Shown piece by piece: positions 6,133-11,821 of a stretch of 11,821 bases of DNA (positions are counted from its first letter, which is position 1; each line of letters begins with the position of its first letter). Location: positions 1-11,821 of the forward strand of contig JACMMN010000297.1 in the NCBI GenBank assembly GCA_014379075.1, written 5' to 3'. This stretch comes from Pyrinomonadaceae bacterium (GTDB taxonomy: Bacteria > Acidobacteriota > Blastocatellia > Pyrinomonadales > Pyrinomonadaceae). The notes beneath the pieces were generated by a model. It was given only the letters and a program-made list of their open reading frames with translations, had not been told where the DNA came from and searched no databases. The position numbers and the translations under genes are program-made.

Positions 6133-7284
6133 ATGGATTTTGAACTAAACGAAGAGCAAGTACAAATAAAGTACAGCATCCGCGAATTTGCCGAAAGCGA
6201 AATTCGGCCGTACGTGATGGATTGGGACGAAGCCCAGCATTTTCCGGTTGAACTGCGGCCAAAGCTCGCCGAACTCGGCCTCATGGGTATCTTGTTTCCC
6301 GAAGAATACGGCGGAGCCGGCATGGGTTACGTCGAATACGCGACGATCATCGAGGAGCTCGGCAGAGTCTGCGGATCGGTCGGCCTGTCGGTCGCCGCGC
6401 ACAATTCGCTCTGCTCTAATCACATTTATACTTTCGGTTCCGAGGAGCAAAAGCAAAAATATCTCGTGCCGCTCGCGCAGGGCGAATCTTTCGGTGCGTG
6501 GGGGTTGACCGAATCTCAGGCCGGATCGGACGCTTCGGGTACGCGGACAAACGCGATCCGCTCGAATGGCGGCTGGAAGGTGAACGGCTCCAAAAACTTT
6601 ATCACTCACGCCATCGCTTGTAGTACGCTGGTCGCGGTCGCAGTCACCGACAAAGAAATGGGCAATAAAGGCATCTCCGCCTTTATTTTTGATAAATCGA
6701 TGGACGGTTTCCGTTCTGATAAAAAGGAAAACAAGCTTGGGATGCGGGCGTCGGAAACGGCATCGGTGGTATTTGAAGACTGTTACGTTCCGGACGAAAA
6801 TCGTTTGGGCAGTGAAGGTGAAGGATTTTCCCAGGCTATGAAGGTGCTGGACGGCGGGCGAATTTCCATTGCCGCTCTGTCGGTCGGTATTGCCCAGGGC
6901 GCATACGAAGCGGCGGTCAAATATTCAAAAGAGCGCAATCAATTCGGTCGGCCGATCTCGGATTTTCAGGCTATTCAATTCAAGTTGGCTGATATGGCGG
7001 TGCAGATCGAAGCTGCCCGGCTTCTCACACAGCAGGCAGCGGCGATGAAGGACGCGGGCAAAAGCGTTACGCAGAAATCGGCGATGGCAAAGCTTTTTGC
7101 ATCCGAGACGGCGGTTAAAGTCGCCGAGGAATGCGTCCAGATCCATGGCGGCTACGGCTATACGAAGGACTATCCGGCGGAAAAATACTGGCGTGATTCA
7201 AAGCTCTGCACTATCGGCGAAGGTACATCTGAAATTCAGCGGGTCGTGATCGCAAAACATCTTCTAAAAGCCTCAATGATCTGA
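6133..7284 (+). CDS. Acyl-CoA dehydrogenase
   Basis: A 383-residue FAD enzyme that oxidises an acyl-CoA to the 2,3-enoyl-CoA and passes electrons to electron-transfer flavoprotein. The N-terminal helical domain starts MDFELNEEQVQIKYSIREFA. The first family signature WGLTESQAGSDASG (about 123-136) contacts FAD and substrate. The second, QIHGGYGYTKDYPAEKYWRD, starts at residue 336. The catalytic base is expected at Glu363 in GEGTSEIQR, the position of Glu376 in MCAD. This fits the short-chain/branched-chain group, but chain length cannot be fixed from sequence. The ATG at 6133 gives the usual start; a TTG at 6079 in the same frame lies in the presumed promoter. There is no obvious ribosome binding site and no beta-oxidation partner beside it. 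Confidence 0.95.
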   Translation: MDFELNEEQVQIKYSIREFAESEIRPYVMDWDEAQHFPVELRPKLAELGLMGILFPEEYGGAGMGYVEYATIIEELGRVCGSVGLSVAAHNSLCSNHIYTFGSEEQKQKYLVPLAQGESFGAWGLTESQAGSDASGTRTNAIRSNGGWKVNGSKNFITHAIACSTLVAVAVTDKEMGNKGISAFIFDKSMDGFRSDKKENKLGMRASETASVVFEDCYVPDENRLGSEGEGFSQAMKVLDGGRISIAALSVGIAQGAYEAAVKYSKERNQFGRPISDFQAIQFKLADMAVQIEAARLLTQQAAAMKDAGKSVTQKSAMAKLFASETAVKVAEECVQIHGGYGYTKDYPAEKYWRDSKLCTIGEGTSEIQRVVIAKHLLKASMI

Positions 7285-7342
7285 TACAGGTTCCGCATGC
7301 GATAAGGGGGTAATTCCCCGTTAACAGATGGTATTTTCCAGA

Positions 7343-7999
7343 TCATTTTTGGCGATAGTTTAAAACATGCTTTGAAACTTCAATTTCCTTTTTCTGTCTT
7401 TTATCGCCGATCGGAGTGCCGGCTCTCAAGGCCAGCGGAATAACCCCGGCCCAGACATCCATTGCATAATCTTCTTCGTCATCGACCGGATCGCCGGTGC
7501 GAATTTTTGCCGAGGCTTCCTCGATCGGGAGCCGCAAAACCGTTGTAGCCTTCAGCTCCAGTTCTGTCGGCCAGCGGATCTCGGTCCAGCGGCCGGGGAC
7601 GATGTGTTCTGTAAAGGCTTCAAGTGCCGTAAGTTTCTCGCTATCATCATCTACCAGAACGGCTTTGCCGAGTACTACGACCGACCTGTAATTCATCGAG
7701 TGATGAAAAGCGGACCGGGCAAGCACCAGTCCGTCGACCAGCGTGACCGTTACGCAAACGTCGATGCCGCCGGAAAGATTTCTCAACATACGGCTCGCTG
7801 CCGACCCATGAATGACCAGATCGCCGCCGATCCGGGCATAACCCGTCGGAATAACGAACGGTTGGCCGTCGATCACGAATCCGACGTGGCAGATAAACGC
7901 TTCGTCGAGAATTTTGTAGATCGCATCACGGTCAAAGACTCCGCGTTTTGGAAGCCGGCGAATTTTCGTTTTTTTGGTTTGAGGAATCTCGTTTCCCAT
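7343..7999 (-). CDS. Pyridoxamine 5'-phosphate oxidase-fold flavin-binding protein
   Basis: A 218-residue split-barrel FMN-binding protein (COG3467-type, NimA-related), likely a small flavin reductase; no substrate can be named. Family segments are LPKRGVFDRDAIYKILDEAF (about 16-35), CHVGFVIDGQPFVIPTGYAR, HGSAASRMLRNL, VCVTVTLVDGLVLARSAFHH, MNYRSVVVLGKA (102-113), EHIVPGRW, VLRLPIEEASAKIRTG and DDEEDYAMDVWAGVIPL. I chose the ATG at 7999, which matches the usual N-terminus. The frame stays open upstream to a TTG at 8098, but those 33 residues do not look like the family. No good Shine-Dalgarno sequence lies at normal distance (AAGGG is about 15 nt upstream). The gene is convergent with the acyl-CoA dehydrogenase gene, 58 bp away. 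It has an unusually elaborate upstream region. Confidence 0.88.
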   Translation of the reverse strand: MGNEIPQTKKTKIRRLPKRGVFDRDAIYKILDEAFICHVGFVIDGQPFVIPTGYARIGGDLVIHGSAASRMLRNLSGGIDVCVTVTLVDGLVLARSAFHHSMNYRSVVVLGKAVLVDDDSEKLTALEAFTEHIVPGRWTEIRWPTELELKATTVLRLPIEEASAKIRTGDPVDDEEDYAMDVWAGVIPLALRAGTPIGDKRQKKEIEVSKHVLNYRQK

Positions 8000-8086
8000 A
8001 TTCTTACTGCGCCCTTGAAAAATAATATGCTCCCAGGTCCGATCCCTTAATTCAAACACCGCGGCACCGAGACCGCAACCGGCTGC

Positions 8087-8114
8087 ATTAAATTTCAAAA
8101 CCGGTCAAAACCAA
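8087..8114 (-). promoter_or_regulatory. Candidate promoter of the PPOX-fold gene
   Basis: On the minus strand TTGGTT (8109-8114) and TTTAAT (8087-8092) are separated by 16 bp. The -10 matches the sigma-70 consensus at 5 of 6 positions and the -35 at 3 of 6. The transcript would start near 8080, giving a leader of about 80 nt. The 20-bp palindrome would then lie about 30 bp upstream of the -35 box. This is a weak prediction that competes with the idea that the leader ORF is transcribed. Confidence 0.25.
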
Positions 8115-8173
8115 ATGTTGTTTTCCGAATGTTTTTGTTTCAATTGTGGTACGTACCACAATCTATGAAACAT
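8105..8173 (-). CDS. Possible small leader ORF (22 codons)
   Basis: On the minus strand an AGGAG Shine-Dalgarno sequence (8178-8182) stands 4 nt before an ATG at 8173. The peptide begins MFHRLWYVPQ and ends at a TGA (8105-8107). It is in the same frame as the downstream PPOX gene, separated from its extended open frame only by that single TGA, and it encodes through the 20-bp palindrome. No homologue is recognised. It could be a leader peptide, a relic, or chance; the ribosome site is the best of any candidate start in this interval. Confidence 0.2.
   Translation of the reverse strand: MFHRLWYVPQLKQKHSENNIWF
8143..8162. promoter_or_regulatory. Perfect 20-bp palindrome, candidate operator
   Basis: ATTGTGGTACGTACCACAAT is a perfect dyad with no spacer, 144 bp upstream of the PPOX-fold ATG. 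Such a length is not expected by chance and is typical of a dimeric repressor site. The GTGGTAC/GTACCAC halves are reminiscent of GntR/HutC-type operators (compare the GTGGTCTAGACCAC type), but no regulator gene is in the window to match it. On RNA it could also form a 10-bp stem, though a zero-spacer dyad makes a poor hairpin. Confidence 0.55.
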
Positions 8174-8261
8174 CAATCTCCTGTCAGTAATTGGACAAGA
8201 TTGTGTCGTGACCAACTTTGTAAATCGTATTGCACCTAAATCCTTCCCCCATTTGGCCTAC

Positions 8262-8336
8262 CGATACCGTATTTCCTGGGTTTGGTACAGTAATTCAGGT
8301 AGTTCGATACCGTAGTTTCGAGAGTTTGATACAGTA
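8262..8336. repeat. Four iteron-like direct repeats with 21-22 bp period
   Basis: The 9-mer GRTACMGTA occurs at 8263 (GATACCGTA), 8284 (GGTACAGTA), 8306 (GATACCGTA) and 8328 (GATACAGTA), with start-to-start distances of 21, 22 and 22 bp. Sites 1 and 3 and sites 2 and 4 are closest to each other, so the array also reads as a tandem duplication of about 43 bp: 8262-8292 and 8305-8336 agree at 27 positions with one gap. The period equals two DNA turns, placing all sites on one face. Because 43 is not a multiple of three, it does not encode a protein repeat. Confidence 0.6.
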
Positions 8337-8388
8337 CCAAAGTCATCGGGCCTGGGCAGAATGTCCAGATTTGTATTCGTCGGATCAT

Positions 8389-8500
8389 AACCCACGATCG
8401 TTGGCTGCGTCAGAACAAGTTCAATCGTCGCGAAGCGACGCGACGTATTACAATCCCACCGAGGTTTGCAACCCACGGCTATATTCAAGTTGCCGCTAAT
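8389..8500. repeat. Hairpin-rich segment, candidate dispersed repeat element
   Basis: Contains a perfect hairpin CGTCGC-GAA-GCGACG (8426-8440) and a small dyad GGTT-TGC-AACC (8463-8473) flanked by CCCACC and CCCACGG. The composition and the string GGTTTGCAACCCACGG resemble intergenic repeats seen in several environmental bacterial genomes, from memory and unverified. It ends just after the NmrA-type gene. No terminator-like T-run follows the hairpins. Confidence 0.3.
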
Positions 8501-8517
8501 TAACGATGATTAAATTA

Positions 8518-9384
8518 TCAGGAAGCATTTCTGTTCACCAATTCCGTTATATATTCTTCCAACGAAATTTTGCCTTTCACCGGAGATTCGTGCAGCTTAT
8601 AGCTTTTATCCAGCGTTACGGCCGTCATGCCGGAATATGACTTCGCCGCCGCGTCGGAGAAGCCGAGGCCTTTGAAGGACTGCGCCCATTGATCGCGGGG
8701 TATGACATTTACCTTTACGTCTTTTCCTAAAGCGGAGCAGAATGCGGCGGCGACGTCGGAAGGCGAATACTGCTGCGGGCCTTCGACGTGGTGCGTGCCC
8801 GTTTGTTCCACCGGTTCGGTCATCAGGCGGGCGGCGGCCTGGCCGAGGTCATGCGGGGCGACCATAGGCAGTTTGAAATCGGCGGGATAGAAACTGTGGA
8901 TCATGCCTTCGTCTTTGGCGGTCGCCAGGGACATGTCCCAGTTGCTCATATAATATGCCGCGCGGATGATGCTCGATGGGATATCGCGGGCGTTCAATGA
9001 CTCCTCCATCTCGTACAGGATTCCCAGGTCGCCGATCCCGTTTCCCGTCTGGGCGCCGTAGGTCGATTCGGCAACTATTTTCTCCAATCCCGAATCATCA
9101 ATCGCCGCGAAGATAGACGCCAGGCTTCGACGTTCCTCAGCATCGGTATCTGTTGACGGATCGGCTGGCGGGTTCAGCAGGAACAATCGCTTGCCGCGCT
9201 CGAACGAGCGGCGAAGAGCTTCCGTGTCATCAACATCCGCTACCGCAACCTGAGCGCCCTTTTGCTGCCAGTCGCGGGCTTTTGAAGGGTCGCGGGTGAT
9301 TATCGTTACAGGTTCGCGTTGTTCGATCAGGTTTTCGGCAAGAGCGGAACCGACGTGGCCGGTTCCGCCGAGAATGATATGCAT
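8518..9384 (-). CDS. NmrA-type NAD(P)-binding protein (atypical SDR)
   Basis: A 288-residue Rossmann-fold protein. The dinucleotide-binding loop GGTGHVG is at residues 6-12 after the first strand MHIIL. It continues with VTIITRDPSKARDW, the ADVDD strand-end, LFLLNPPAD and KIVAESTYGAQ, then the substrate-side segments SIIRAAYYMSNW and GTHHVEGPQQYSPSDVAAAF. This pattern is that of the NmrA/NAD-dependent epimerase-like atypical SDRs (quinone reductase QorB or redox sensor types). A canonical YxxxK catalytic pair is not evident, so it may be a sensor or a reductase. The start is well supported: AAAGGAG at 9392-9398 stands 7 nt before the ATG, the strongest ribosome site in the window. It follows polA on the same strand across a 229-bp gap holding a long hairpin, so it is probably a separate transcript. 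Confidence 0.88.
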   Translation of the reverse strand: MHIILGGTGHVGSALAENLIEQREPVTIITRDPSKARDWQQKGAQVAVADVDDTEALRRSFERGKRLFLLNPPADPSTDTDAEERRSLASIFAAIDDSGLEKIVAESTYGAQTGNGIGDLGILYEMEESLNARDIPSSIIRAAYYMSNWDMSLATAKDEGMIHSFYPADFKLPMVAPHDLGQAAARLMTEPVEQTGTHHVEGPQQYSPSDVAAAFCSALGKDVKVNVIPRDQWAQSFKGLGFSDAAAKSYSGMTAVTLDKSYKLHESPVKGKISLEEYITELVNRNAS

Positions 9385-9498
9385 AAAATTACTCCTTTAT
9401 TATTAAGCCTATGCAAAAAAGTTTGAATTTTATGTCGCGAATCGTACATTTGGAGAGAAATTGGGCGGTATTGGGCAGAGAGTATGAAAACAATTGCT

Positions 9499-9571
9499 TT
9501 TTCTTCTTTCGTGTACTTCGTGGATAAAACGTTTTAAAGCCGTTATCCACGAAATACACGAAAGAAGAAAA
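9499..9571 (-). repeat. Long near-perfect inverted repeat after polA
   Basis: Two 29-bp arms (9499-9527 and 9543-9571) enclose a 15-nt loop. They are complementary except at 9516/9554, which is C-A on the plus strand but a G-U wobble in minus-strand RNA, so a transcript reading out of polA would pair along all 29 positions. The arm core is TTCGTGTA-TTCGTGGATAA. It begins 43 bp after the polA stop. There is no T-run after it, so it is more like a REP-type palindrome or an mRNA 3'-end stabiliser than a standard terminator. Confidence 0.7.
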
Positions 9572-9613
9572 TCAAGAAAAGTAGGATCCAAAACTTTCTA
9601 AATACTGAACGCC

Positions 9614-11821
9614 CTATTTGGCGTCCATCCAGTTTTCGCCTACTCCTATCTCTACTGTCAGCGGGACGTCAAGTTTGGCTGCTATTTCCATTTCGCGTTT
9701 TATCAGGACGCTGACGGTTTTAATTTCGGCTTCGGGCGCTTCGAAGAGGAGCTCATCATGGATTTGCATTATCAGGCGGGTTGCAAAGCCTTCCTTTTTC
9801 AGTGCTTTGGCGACGTTGATCATGGCGATCTTGACGATGTCGCTGGCCGTGCCCTGGATCGGCATGTTTATCGCCTCGCGTTCGGCACGTGAACGGACAT
9901 TGTAATTGCGGTCGTTGATCGACGGGAAATAGCGGCGGCGGCCGAAAAGGGAAGTGACGTAGCCTTGTTCGCTGGCGACCTTTGGCGTGTCATCCATGTA
10001 CTTTCTGATTCCCTTGTAGGTCTCGAAATAATCCGCGATGACCTGCTTGGCCTCAGCCCGCGAAAGGCCGACACGCTGGGACAGCCCGAAAGCCTCGACC
10101 GCGTAGGCGATGCCAAAATTTACGATCTTAGCGAGGCGGCGTTTTTCCTTTAATTCCTTATCGGTTACCGCACCGAAGACTAGCTTTGCGGTTTTGGCGT
10201 GGATATCTTCGTTATTCTGGAAGGCTTCGAGCATCACGGGGTCGCGTGTGATGTGTGCCAAGATCCGCAGTTCGAGCTGCGAATAATCGGCGGAGATTAG
10301 CTTATGGCCGTCTTCGGGAATGAACGCTTTGCGGATCCGCTGGCCGAGCTCGGTGCGGTTCGGAATATTTTGTAGATTCGGGTCTGTAGAGCTGAGGCGC
10401 CCGGTGGCAGCGACCGTCTGCCTCAGACAGCCGTGTATCCGTCCGTCGGCGTCGATCATCCTCGGCAATGCATCGGCGTATGTGGCTTTGAGCTTGTCGA
10501 GTTCGCGGTATTCTATTATAAAACGGGCTATATCATAATTCAGGGCGAGTTCGTCCAGTACATCGCGGCTTGTTGAAACCTGTCCCGTCGCGGTTTTGCG
10601 TCCGGTGGAAATATTCAATTCTTCGAATATCTCGCCGACCTGTTTTGGCGAGCCGATATTGAATTCGTGCCCGGCGATCGAATAGATCTGTTTCTGCAGC
10701 CGGTCGAGCTCCGATGAGATGAACTCGGAAAACGCCTTCAGATTTTCGCCATCGACCTTCATTCCGGCCATCTCGATATCGGCAAGGATCGGTTCGAGCG
10801 GCATCTCTATCTCGGAATATACCTGCATCAAGCCGTCTTCGACGATCTTATTATGGAGCATCGGGGCGAGCCGCAGCGTCCAATCGGCACGTTCGGCCGT
10901 GCGGAGTGCGTTTTCTTCAAAGCCGTCGGGAACGTCCTTCGCCGGGTCCAGGTCGAGATAGGTCTGGGCGAGAAAGGCCGGTGCAAAACTCGACCGGCCC
11001 GTGTCCAGCAGATAGGAAGCGAGCATCGGATCGTCCACGACCGCTTCCAGGTTGATACCGAGTGTTGCCAGAACCGCGAGATGTTTCTTGTAATCGTGCG
11101 CCGATTTCTCAAGAAAGCCGTTGGAAAATATATCGCGAAGCGGCTGCAACGCGGCTTCCTTGCCGCCTTCGAAATTTTGCAGGTCGATGTAATGAGATTG
11201 TCCCGGCGCGGTCGCTATCGCCAGGCCAAGCGGCTCGCTTTTGTGAAAGCAGCTCATCCTTTCGCTCGCATTCGAATCGTCTACATCGAAACTCCAACTC
11301 TCGGTTTCCCAGAGTTTTCGAACGAGTTTATCGAGGTCTTCACGTGTATTGATAAGTAAATAAGAAATTTCAACTGCTGTCTGCCCGCCTTCTTTTCGCA
11401 TTTCGAAAAGCGGTGCGGAATCGGCAAATTCGCGTGTCAGCGCATTGAATTCGAGTTCGCGAAAAAGTGCGTAAGCCGCCTCGCGGTCGGGTTCGCAGTG
11501 CTTTAGCTCATCGAGATCGAGTTTGACATCGACGGATGTGTGGATAGTTGCGAGTTCCAGCGATTGGCGGATAATGTCCTGATTATTTTGCAGGGTCTCT
11601 CGATAAGTCTTGTGTGTGATCTTTTCGGCGTTCGCCATCGCGCCTTCCGCCGATCCATATTCGAGGACCAGTTTTAAAGCGCCCTTCTCGCCGATTCCGG
11701 GCGCACCGGGAATGTTGTCGATAGCGTCGCCCATTAGCCCGAGCAGATCGACGATCTTATTCGGCGGAACACCGAATTTGTTTGTAACCCAGGCCTCGTC
11801 GCACCATTCGATCGGCGGAAC
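9614..11821 (-). CDS. polA: DNA polymerase I, 5' end outside the window
   Basis: 735 codons are visible, running open to the right edge; about 180 N-terminal residues (most of the 5'-nuclease domain) are missing. Visible residue 1 is Val at 11821. The helix-hairpin-helix of the 5' nuclease is MGDAIDNIPGAPGIGEKGA (30-48). The 3'-5' exonuclease-like domain spans about 150-320, but its acidic metal ligands look lost (DxE is D179-V-D181; the D424 and D501 equivalents appear to be His247 and Arg311). The polymerase domain is intact: motif A DYSQLELR with Asp512; motif B with Lys565, Phe569 and Tyr573; motif C QIHDELLFE with His688, Asp689 and Glu690. It fills gaps in repair and Okazaki fragment processing. 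Phe569 suggests normal dideoxynucleotide discrimination. The ATG at 11734 is internal, not the start. Confidence 0.96.
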   Translation of the reverse strand, partial: VPPIEWCDEAWVTNKFGVPPNKIVDLLGLMGDAIDNIPGAPGIGEKGALKLVLEYGSAEGAMANAEKITHKTYRETLQNNQDIIRQSLELATIHTSVDVKLDLDELKHCEPDREAAYALFRELEFNALTREFADSAPLFEMRKEGGQTAVEISYLLINTREDLDKLVRKLWETESWSFDVDDSNASERMSCFHKSEPLGLAIATAPGQSHYIDLQNFEGGKEAALQPLRDIFSNGFLEKSAHDYKKHLAVLATLGINLEAVVDDPMLASYLLDTGRSSFAPAFLAQTYLDLDPAKDVPDGFEENALRTAERADWTLRLAPMLHNKIVEDGLMQVYSEIEMPLEPILADIEMAGMKVDGENLKAFSEFISSELDRLQKQIYSIAGHEFNIGSPKQVGEIFEELNISTGRKTATGQVSTSRDVLDELALNYDIARFIIEYRELDKLKATYADALPRMIDADGRIHGCLRQTVAATGRLSSTDPNLQNIPNRTELGQRIRKAFIPEDGHKLISADYSQLELRILAHITRDPVMLEAFQNNEDIHAKTAKLVFGAVTDKELKEKRRLAKIVNFGIAYAVEAFGLSQRVGLSRAEAKQVIADYFETYKGIRKYMDDTPKVASEQGYVTSLFGRRRYFPSINDRNYNVRSRAEREAINMPIQGTASDIVKIAMINVAKALKKEGFATRLIMQIHDELLFEAPEAEIKTVSVLIKREMEIAAKLDVPLTVEIGVGENWMDAK

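Larger units (their letters stand above)
8000..8517. other. 518-bp non-coding interval upstream of the PPOX-fold gene
   Basis: No full gene is seen between the PPOX-fold ATG and the stop of the NmrA-type gene; both neighbours read leftward. From left to right the interval holds a candidate minus-strand promoter (8087-8114), a possible 22-codon leader ORF (8105-8173) that contains a perfect 20-bp palindrome (8143-8162), four spaced direct repeats (8263-8336), and a hairpin-rich segment (about 8389-8500). Open frames of 76 and 89 codons exist here on minus and plus strands but match no family and lack ribosome binding sites. Confidence 0.6.

Noticed and set aside
7294..7319. Palindrome CGCATGCG and GGGG-TAATT-CCCC stem between the convergent acyl-CoA dehydrogenase and PPOX genes as a terminator
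   Set aside because: Stems are only 4 bp each and there is no U-tract on either strand; too weak to call.
8000..8098. Extended PPOX start at TTG 8098
   Set aside because: The 33 extra residues do not resemble the family N-terminus, whereas the ATG at 7999 gives the usual length and sequence.
8262..8336. CRISPR array
   Set aside because: Repeats are only 9-12 bp with 10-13 bp between them and diverge from each other; no cas genes are present.
8258..8488. 76-codon minus-strand and overlapping 89-codon plus-strand open frames as genes
   Set aside because: No ribosome binding site or family match, and the frames run through non-triplet direct repeats and a hairpin segment. At most a gene relic on the minus strand.
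10853..11359. 168-codon plus-strand open frame opposite polA
   Set aside because: An antisense shadow of polA; low-complexity composition and no recognisable domain.
11734..11734. ATG at 11734 as the polA start
   Set aside because: The frame continues upstream to the window edge with typical 5'-nuclease sequence (VTNKFGVPPNKIVDLLGL), so this Met is internal.

Overview
The window is an ordinary bacterial chromosome segment of about 50% GC, densely packed with genes on both strands. Gene content and protein style (site-2 protease, TrpRS, ScpA/ScpB and pseudouridine synthase cluster; DUF2237; acyl-CoA dehydrogenase; a Pol I with an eroded proofreading site) together with short palindromic repeats between genes suggest an Acidobacteriota-like organism, possibly Blastocatellia/Pyrinomonadales. 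This assignment is inference from general protein character; no rRNA or other decisive marker is present. No tRNA, rRNA, CRISPR array, transposase or phage gene was seen.

Layout. Positions 1-65 hold the start of a minus-strand gene that leaves the window. A plus-strand cluster follows at 195-5433: M50 site-2 protease, trpS, an ArsC-family reductase, a palindromic repeat, a DUF2237 protein, a DinB-fold protein, scpA, scpB and an RluB-type pseudouridine synthase. Most of these genes abut or lie within about 50 bp of each other, so one or two operons are likely. The protease-trpS-scpA-scpB-rluB order is a familiar bacterial neighbourhood; here the three genes ArsC/DUF2237/DinB sit inside it. A second copy of the palindromic repeat lies between rluB and a convergent CoA-binding protein gene (minus). 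Next come an acyl-CoA dehydrogenase gene (plus, with a perfect TATAAT upstream), a flavin-binding PPOX-fold protein (minus), a 0.5-kb non-coding stretch, an NmrA-type NAD(P)-binding protein (minus), a long hairpin, and the 3' four-fifths of polA (minus, running off the right edge).

How the genes fit together. ScpA and ScpB are the non-SMC subunits of the condensin complex. TrpRS, the pseudouridine synthase and Pol I are housekeeping. The acyl-CoA dehydrogenase serves fatty-acid or branched-chain acyl-CoA oxidation. The CoA-binding, PPOX and NmrA proteins are stand-alone redox or cofactor-binding proteins of unknown substrate.

The part least explained by known families is the gap at 8000-8517 upstream of the PPOX gene. 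It holds a perfect 20-bp palindrome, a possible 22-codon leader ORF, four 9-bp direct repeats spaced 21-22 bp apart, and a hairpin-rich segment. It looks like a compact regulatory region, possibly built on repeat-element debris. I do not see clear evidence of a new defence or mobile system.
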